Both the position numbers and the translations under genes were made by a program. From assembly GCA_026027325.1 (NCBI GenBank), contig JAMSLZ010000005.1, positions 744,001 through 808,000 on the forward strand: a DNA stretch of 64,000 bases, written 5' to 3'. Source of the DNA: Actinomucor elegans (Eukaryota > Mucoromycota > Mucoromycetes > Mucorales > Mucoraceae). Below are positions 57,555-64,000 of this stretch, one piece after another; positions within the stretch are counted from its first letter, which is position 1, and each line of letters opens with the position of its first letter. Below the pieces are notes generated by a model, which was given only the letters and a program-made list of their open reading frames with translations, made no database searches and was not told the DNA's origin.

Positions 57555-60500
57555 ATGGCCTCAGCAAGTTTTGGAAGTAATTACGGTGCTAGATCCAAAA
57601 CGATCGAGGTACCATTACAACATGAACAAGTGCTTGAAGTGGTTTGCAATGATTTACCATCGAATCCTACCGAGTTAACTGATATTTTTCGACAAGAAGC
57701 TGTGAATTTACCTTATTATCGAATGCTGGCTGTAAGATCTCGGTTCGATCATGTTTTTCTTAATAACAAAAGACTTACTTTATATCCTAGATCGAATACT
57801 ATGAACAAGACAAGATTGAACAAAGCATCACGGTCGTTCAAGCTGGTTTAACCACTGGTAGAGTGTCATGTTTCTCAGTCATTTCAGTTTTCTGACGCGT
57901 ATTTTTCTATAGCGAGTCAGTCGCCTCATACAACGCCTCGTCAGAAACTACCTCTATTAACTTTAATCGCTACACTTCATATGCGTCTCGCCAAGAAACA
58001 AACTAATGAAACTAAACGTCAAAAGTACTTGGAAGAAGCAACTCAGTTCATTAATGAAGCCGACCGTATCCATAACCAATACGAACCCACCTTTGTCGTG
58101 AAAGGCAATTTGTATGTTCTACTCAAAAAGATCGATGATGCTTCTCGTTCTTTCAACATGGTACTAGAGAAACGTCCCAACTGTATTCCAGCACTCTTGG
58201 GTCGAGCTAAGATCCAATACCATGGCAAACAATACAAGGCTTCACTGAAAACCTATCAAACAGCGCTTAGATATTCTCGAGGCAAATTCTCGGTGGTCGA
58301 GATTCGTCTTGGCATTGCTCAATGCTTTGCTCAATTGAAGATGTATACAGAAGCCAAAGCTGCTCTCAAACGCTGTATAGATATGAGTCCAGTACCTAAT
58401 TCCACTGCCTTGATTATGTTGGCTATTATTGAATTGAACGAATCCAAAGTCGTTGGCAATGGCTTGGTTCAACAAGAGACTGCACTAAGACACGGTCTCT
58501 CACATATGCAAAACGCTCACGTCGCCAATAAGAGCCATCCTGTCGTGCTTAATATGATGGCCAACCACTTCTTTTTGACGCGTGATTTCGAAAAAACCAT
58601 GACCTCAGCTTCAAGAGCTTTAAATACAGCTGCCAACGATTTCACCAAAGCTGAAGCATCCTATCAAATTGCCAGAGCACATCACCAAATGCAAGAATTC
58701 GATAACGCTTACAAGTTTTATTCGCAAGCTCTTGAACTCAACAAAGATCATATCTTGGCTCAGTTTGGTATGGGTCAAATGCAATTGAAGCGAGGCGAAA
58801 ATAATGCAGCTATCGAAATCTTTGAAAAACTTCACAAGTCAGAACCCGAGTGCGTTGAAGTGATGAAGGTATTAGGCTCGCTTTATGGTTTGTCCGGAAA
58901 GAAGGAACAGTCATTGAACTTGTTTGAAAAATTATTGGAAAATACCAACGACGATCCTCTATTAGCTATGGAAATAGCTGAAATGTACGAACAAAAAGAC
59001 AGCACCAAATCACTCAAATGTAAGTTGACAGTATATACAAAGCGATTTTCAAACTAATACTGTGTAGATTATGAACAATCATTGAGTTTATTGGATGATT
59101 TACCCAAGGACGATCTGGTTGCTCAAGAACGGGTCAAAGAAATCAAGCCTGAACTATTAAACAACATTGCAGTCATGCATCAGAACCTGGGCAACTATGC
59201 TGATGCTGAACATTATTATGGTCTTGCAATTCAAGAAACTGAATCAAGCAAAAGTACTGAAAAAGACTTAAAGTTAACCATCAGTTACAATTTGGCAAGA
59301 CTATTTGAAGAACGCTTGGAAACAGAGAAGGCCATTGCCATTTATAAGAAGATTATTGAAGATTACCCAGGATATACAGATGGTAACGTCGTATTTAAAT
59401 CATAAAGCCTTTACTAATTTTTGTTTAAAGCTCATTTACGTATGGGTGCCATAGAACAATCACTTGGAAAATCATCTGAAGCCATTGAATACTACAAAGA
59501 AGTATTTGATACAGATCCATTAGATGCCAAAGCATGGATTATGATAGGTCAAGCTCAGGCCGTCGATTCTGAAAAACTATGCAAACGATCTTACGAAAAA
59601 GTCTTGCGTGATTGCGATAAAAACGACCTTTATACACATGTAGCTCTTGGTAATTACCATGCTGCTACTGCGCGAGAATTCAAGACTGAAAAGACAAAAC
59701 AAATGCGTGCAGAATCATATAAGTTGGCCGTCAATTTCTATTCACAAGCTTTGAGACGTGATCCAACCAACGTCTATGCCGCCAATGGTTTGGCGATCGC
59801 CATCGCTGAAAGTGGACATGTTGAACAAGCTAGAGATTTATTTAATCAAGTACGCGAAGCTGCTATCAATAACTCGAGTGTTTGGGTGAATTTGGCACAT
59901 GCCTATGTTGAATTGAAGCAATACAAACAAGCTATTGTCATGGTAAGTTCAATTACAAGCTATAGAACCTCTCTAAAATACTTATCCATTTACTTGATAA
60001 TAGTATGAAAACGCTTTAAAAAGGTTTTTTAACAATAAGGATACCAACCTCTTGCTATGTCTCGCAAGAACGCAATATATTCTATCAAAGACCAACAAAG
60101 ATCATGAAATCATGTACGAAGCACTTAAAAGCACACAGAAAGCACTACACATAGACCCAACAGATAAGACAACACATTATAACTTGGCTCTTGTAGCCCA
60201 ATCGTATGCCCAACAGATATCTGACCTGCAACAAGATCAAATCAACTCGGCTAGCATACGTCGTGCTCTAAGCTGCTTAAACTGCGGTCAGCATACATTC
60301 CGTATGCTCATTAATGTCAAAGAACATACCTTGTACGATAAAAAAATCACAGAGCAACGTGAACGATATGGTGAAACCCTTCGCGTGCAATTAGACAGAA
60401 AATTAGTTGAACAAGTACAATACGAACAAGAAAAAGAAGCTAAATTGAGTCTAGCAAAGAAGAAACGTGATGAAGAACGTGCCAAAATTAAGAGATTAGA

Positions 60501-60824
60501 AGAAGAAAGGCTACGTCAAGAGAGAATCGAAAAAGAAAAGCTGGAAGAGAACCGTCGTCGTTTGATGGAGAAGGTTCGAGAAGACAATCTTCAAATGGCC
60601 AACGAAGAAATGAACAATGATGAATTTGAAGAAGAAAAGAAGGCAAAGAAGAGAGGAAGAAGAAGAAAAGAACGCGATGAAGATGAGGAAGAGGAAGAAG
60701 AACAAGAAGTTAAGAAAACCAAGAAGGTAAATCATATTTGTAATGTTTCTTTATGCTTTACGCTAATCTTTATCCATAGTCTAAGAAACGAACCATTGAA
60801 GAGTCTGATGAAGATATGGATTAA
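57555..60824 (+). CDS. CTR9: Paf1 complex subunit Ctr9 (TPR protein)
   Basis: Seven exons: 57555-57731, 57791-57857, 57913-59019, 59068-59382, 59431-59942, 60004-60726, 60780-60824 (981 aa). The start is SKTIEVPLQHEQVLEVV, the conserved Ctr9 N-terminus. More than a dozen tetratricopeptide repeats follow (for example YKFYSQALELNKDHILAQFG, AIEIFEKLHKSEPECVEVM, AVNFYSQALRRDPTNVYAAN), then a long charged coiled coil (KRLEEERLRQERIEKEKLEE) and an acidic/basic tail ending KRTIEESDEDMD. Ctr9 scaffolds the PAF1 complex, which couples RNA polymerase II elongation to H2B ubiquitylation and H3K4/K36 methylation. All phases close. Its last 200 residues are low complexity, as usual. It converges on the second helicase gene, whose stop is 217 bp away. 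Confidence 0.95.
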
Positions 60825-61040
60825 TAAAGTGTCATATTTCTTCAACAGCAATACTCCCCTTTTACAGGTTTCGGTAGTACTCTCATTATAATTCAATCCA
60901 ACCGTAGCATAGAACCAAGCTACTGTAGTAGATGTTAAGCATACAAATAATATACATAGCCGTTGTAACTATAGCCATTGATATAGAACTATTATTGCTT
61001 TATTTTAAGATTGCAAAAGCAAAAATAAGGCTAAAGGAAG

Positions 61041-63241
61041 TTAAACCGGAAGATCATCTAAATTGTTACTGTGCTGAATCACTGCTTGTTTACCCAACCA
61101 CTCCATCCATTTGGTTAGGAGTGTTCTGTCAACCATTGAAGCTCCAGCATCGCCTGCCCCTGTTTTCGAACCATCCAACGTTTTCATATCGCAAATTATA
61201 GCTAAATGTCTCTTTGCCCGCGTCATAGCAACTAGACACACATAGTTAGTCTTTAATTGGTCCATCTAGCATTCTTATTGTCCTGTATAATGAAGGATAC
61301 TTTACCATTAAGCCTTCTCTTTTCAGCTAAAAAGCCAACTTTTCCATTTGCGTTAGATCGAACCAAAGTCAAGATGATGGCTTCTTTTTCGCGGCCTTGA
61401 AATCCATCAATGCTTCCAACTTCAACATTCTGCCAATTATTTCCCATGTTTGACAGGATTTGACTCACTTGAGCTTTGTATGGAGTGATAATACCGATTT
61501 GATCTTCTTTAAGACCGTCTTGCACGAGCTTCTTGATGTAGCGAATAGCGATATTGGCCTCATACTCATTAGCTTTGCTTTGTTCGCTTTTCCCTTTTTG
61601 ACGAGACTCTAGGGTTTGACCTGTATCGCTTGTATCTATCACCATAATAGGGTTCCTGGTATAAGGAGTCGAGCTAACATATGGGAGATCGTGCAGAAGA
61701 TGACTGGAATTTGATACATCAGCAATAAGTTTCTTTTGATACATCTCGTCAGAACTGAAGCGCATAATCGTGTCATGCATACGGTATTGAACACAAAGCA
61801 TTTTGATGATATCGTCACCAAACATATCTTTCAATCGATCAAATAACGTGTAGGATAGATTCGTCGAAGAAGACATTCCTTTCGAAAGCTGTATTGTGCC
61901 ACTTGCAATAGCAGGAGGAGATTTGACAGTCGGAGGCAGCTGTAAAGGATCACCTGCCTATGCAACGAAAATATTCCATAGTAAGAATTCATGTATACAA
62001 TGATTTAATTGATCTGTTCCTAGCAAACCCACTTACTAGAATCATTTTTTTCCCTTTCAGTAACGCAATCCAGCATTCTGGTTCAGTAGCTTGAGCTGCT
62101 TCATCAATGATTACAACGTCGAATAGTCTGTGGCACATGTTTACACTCTCAGACCTATACAATTATTTAGCCTCTTTTTAATTTACCTGCTACATGGAAA
62201 CTTACCCGCTCAGCGTTGAAAATATAACGTTGACATTAGCCATCAATGCTTCAACAGATTCTTTTTTTGCTTGTTTGAACGATTCGCTAAGAAGCTTCAT
62301 TCTTCTGTTGAGCTTGTTTTTTTGTGTCTTGCTTGGGTTTTGATTACGCTCCTGTCTCAGCTTTTCCATATCAGCTTGAAAAACGGTTGCAGTGTCATGT
62401 AGAGAGCTACTTAAAAGCACATCCAAAGTGTAAGACACAACTGCACTAGTTACCTTGGCAGTATGCCCAATGCGCACAACGTTGATACCCTCGAGATTAA
62501 TGACTCTCTCAACTAAGTTGTCTAAAATTAGTAAATTAGATGCAAGGTATGAGTATAAGATGTATCATTTTTATCAACACTATGTAGCAAAAACTTACCC
62601 ACAGAAATACTGGATGGCCCACATACTAGGATTGTCTTTCGTTGTGCGATAGCCAACTGCTGGATTATTTCAACTAACACATGTGTCTTTCCGGTCTTTG
62701 AGATTGATAAACATGATTAGCTACTAACCATCATGAATCTCTATTATGTACAGTAATATCAACACTTACGCCTATATTTAAATCAATGAGTATATACAAA
62801 ACCATTGGGTAGTGTTCTTTTTACAGCTAGATGGTTCAAGTAAACATACCTGGTGGACCATGGATCAAAGATACAACAGAAGAGCCTACAGAAAACTTTA
62901 CAGCATCTTTTTGATGTTCGTTCAGATTCTTATCATAGTAAAGAATAGATGTTTCCTCATTGACTGGAGGTGTGAGCTTTACTTGACCGAGAAGACCAAG
63001 TATCAGAGGACATTGAGTTCTATTAACCATGCCCTTTAAAACATTCAATGCTCTCAACATCCTATGCCAATTATAATGAAAAGTAACCGTTCAGTTGGTT
63101 ATTTAACGGTAATCAAGATCACGCTAGTCGTTTGTATATGTCTGTTTACCTTGTGTAAGTAACGTTATCCACTGACTTTATGCTATATATTTAGATTATT
63201 AGATTCTATTAAAGTATCATCATTTAACGCTTAAGACAATA

Positions 63242-63277
<36 letters not shown>

Positions 63278-63990
63278 TTCTTACATTTGGCAGCTTCCTT
63301 GAAGCTCCAGTGGCAAACTTAACATGGACTCTATTCGATCTTGATACAGTGCAATTGTAACATGGAAATGCTGATATTGCGTTATAATTCCAGACCAGCT
63401 CCTAATATTCTTCATTGATGAATAAGTCGAGTACTGCTTCAAGGACACTGCTTCACCGACTTTTAAGCGATTAGAGGGAAGCTTAACCTGCTGGTCATGA
63501 TCGTCCCTGGAGAGAGACAAAGTTAAAGTGCTACATGTTGTACCAAAGCAAAAGCGCATTTGAAAGTTAATATATATACAAGTATAGTAATTATGAATCT
63601 ATCAGTTATGTTTTACCAATTTTTAGCTATATCTTCTGACACATCTATATACGTATAGCAAAGTAGGCATCGCAAATTAGACTTTGTACTGTTGAGTAAA
63701 GGACTATATAATTTACCAGTTACAAACAAGTTGTTAATAGCAACACCCTTTTCTTCGAGTTTCTGTGGAGCCCCTCTGAGCTTACTCCTTATTGACTCTT
63801 GTTCAATTGATTTCTCTTTGAGAACAAGATCAATCAAGTGGTTAATGAATTTATTCACATCAGGTTTGGGAGATATCCCTGAACGGTGAAGGACATCTTG
63901 AGTGCGATTGGAGGTTTCGATCAACGATCCACCAGTGATTCTCTCATTGAGAGATAGTATAATCATCCTTTCAAGAATTGATTTAAACAT
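61041..63990 (-). CDS. IGHMBP2: SF1B helicase, IGHMBP2/SMUBP-2 type, copy 2
   Basis: Eleven exons: 63990-63717, 63644-63617, 63530-63285, 63182-63150, 63061-62850, 62771-62770, 62695-62599, 62521-62206, 62127-62037, 61957-61306, 61231-61041 (713 aa if translation starts at 63990; the true start may lie beyond the window). Exon lengths match copy 1 (28, 33, 212, 2, 97, 316, 652 and 191 nt identical), including the 2-nt microexon that completes Walker A. Motifs: HGPPG|TGKT, VCGPSSISVDNLVERV, VVIIDEAAQATE, GDPLQLPPTV (Pro for His in motif III), CVQYRMH, VGSIDGFQGREKEAIIL and VAMTRAKRHLAIICD. It lacks copy 1's Ser/Thr/Pro-rich extension, and exon 9 is 27 nt shorter. The reading frame is intact, so it is probably functional. 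A 33-nt T-run (minus strand) sits just inside the donor side of the intron after exon 3. Confidence 0.87.
63243..63275. repeat. A33 homopolymer inside an intron of helicase copy 2
   Basis: Reads as a T-run in the sense strand, immediately downstream of the exon 3 donor (GTAAGAATC). Confidence 0.9.
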
Positions 63991-64000
63991 ACTACTTTTG

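Noticed and set aside
1..64000. Search for CRISPR arrays, insertion sequences, tRNA and rRNA genes
   Set aside because: The genome is eukaryotic. No B-box-like GGTTCRANYCC with matching stems and no rRNA segments were found by eye. A tRNAscan run would be decisive.

Overview
The window is fungal nuclear DNA, most likely from an early-diverging fungus of the Mucorales type (Mucoromycota). The reasons are an AT-rich background with long A/T tracts, about ninety short introns (mostly 45-80 nt, GT..AG, often GTAAGT donors and CTAAY/CTGAY-like branch sites), and a gene set typical of that group: F-box/LRR-like proteins, a ricin-trefoil/CipC fusion and an LMBD1 lysosomal protein. The species cannot be fixed from sequence alone. 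All exon models were built by hand from frame, splice consensus and remembered family conservation; no RNA evidence was available.

Layout: 0-5.5 kb holds a cut-off BRL1/BRR6 nuclear-envelope gene (-), an F-BAR/DEP/RhoGAP gene (+) and a PIN1/ESS1 prolyl isomerase (+). 5.9-7.6 kb is a decayed MFS transporter. 7.6-28 kb is gene-poor and holds only a bHLH factor, a two-finger C2H2 factor and an LMBRD1-like gene, separated by long AT-rich stretches with inverted repeats and degenerate tandem repeats. 28-36 kb is gene-dense on the minus strand: MRP51, the trefoil/CipC fusion, acyl-CoA oxidase and a TAF3/TAF8-like TFIID subunit. 37.5-49.2 kb is on the plus strand: an F-box-like gene, MDE1 (methionine salvage), a UBXN7/Ubx5-type p97 adaptor, a KDM4-type demethylase and an IGHMBP2-type helicase. 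49.5-61 kb has an amino-acid permease (-), a small membrane protein (-), and RPN2 (-) and CTR9 (+) sharing a 216-bp divergent promoter. A second IGHMBP2-type helicase (-) fills 61-64 kb.

The most striking observation is a 2-nucleotide microexon inside the Walker A (P-loop) codons of both helicase paralogues. Each copy has AG|NN|GTAAGT between two introns of 74-80 nt, and only inclusion of those two bases restores GPPGTGKT. The two genes share their exon layout almost base for base, so the microexon predates the duplication. Other points of interest are a start-codon-only first exon in the PIN1 gene, ACGCGT palindromes concentrated in short introns, a 94%-identical 88-nt inverted repeat and a second 117-nt one in the gene-free zone, a stopless 60-nt intron between the two zinc fingers, and a peroxisomal oxidase with an N-terminal PTS2 and no C-terminal PTS1.

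The genes are mostly unlinked housekeeping and regulatory functions: transcription (CTR9, TAF, KDM4, bHLH, C2H2), protein turnover (RPN2, UBX, F-box), lipid and methionine metabolism, and mitochondrial translation. Nothing suggests a biosynthetic cluster or an operon-like unit.
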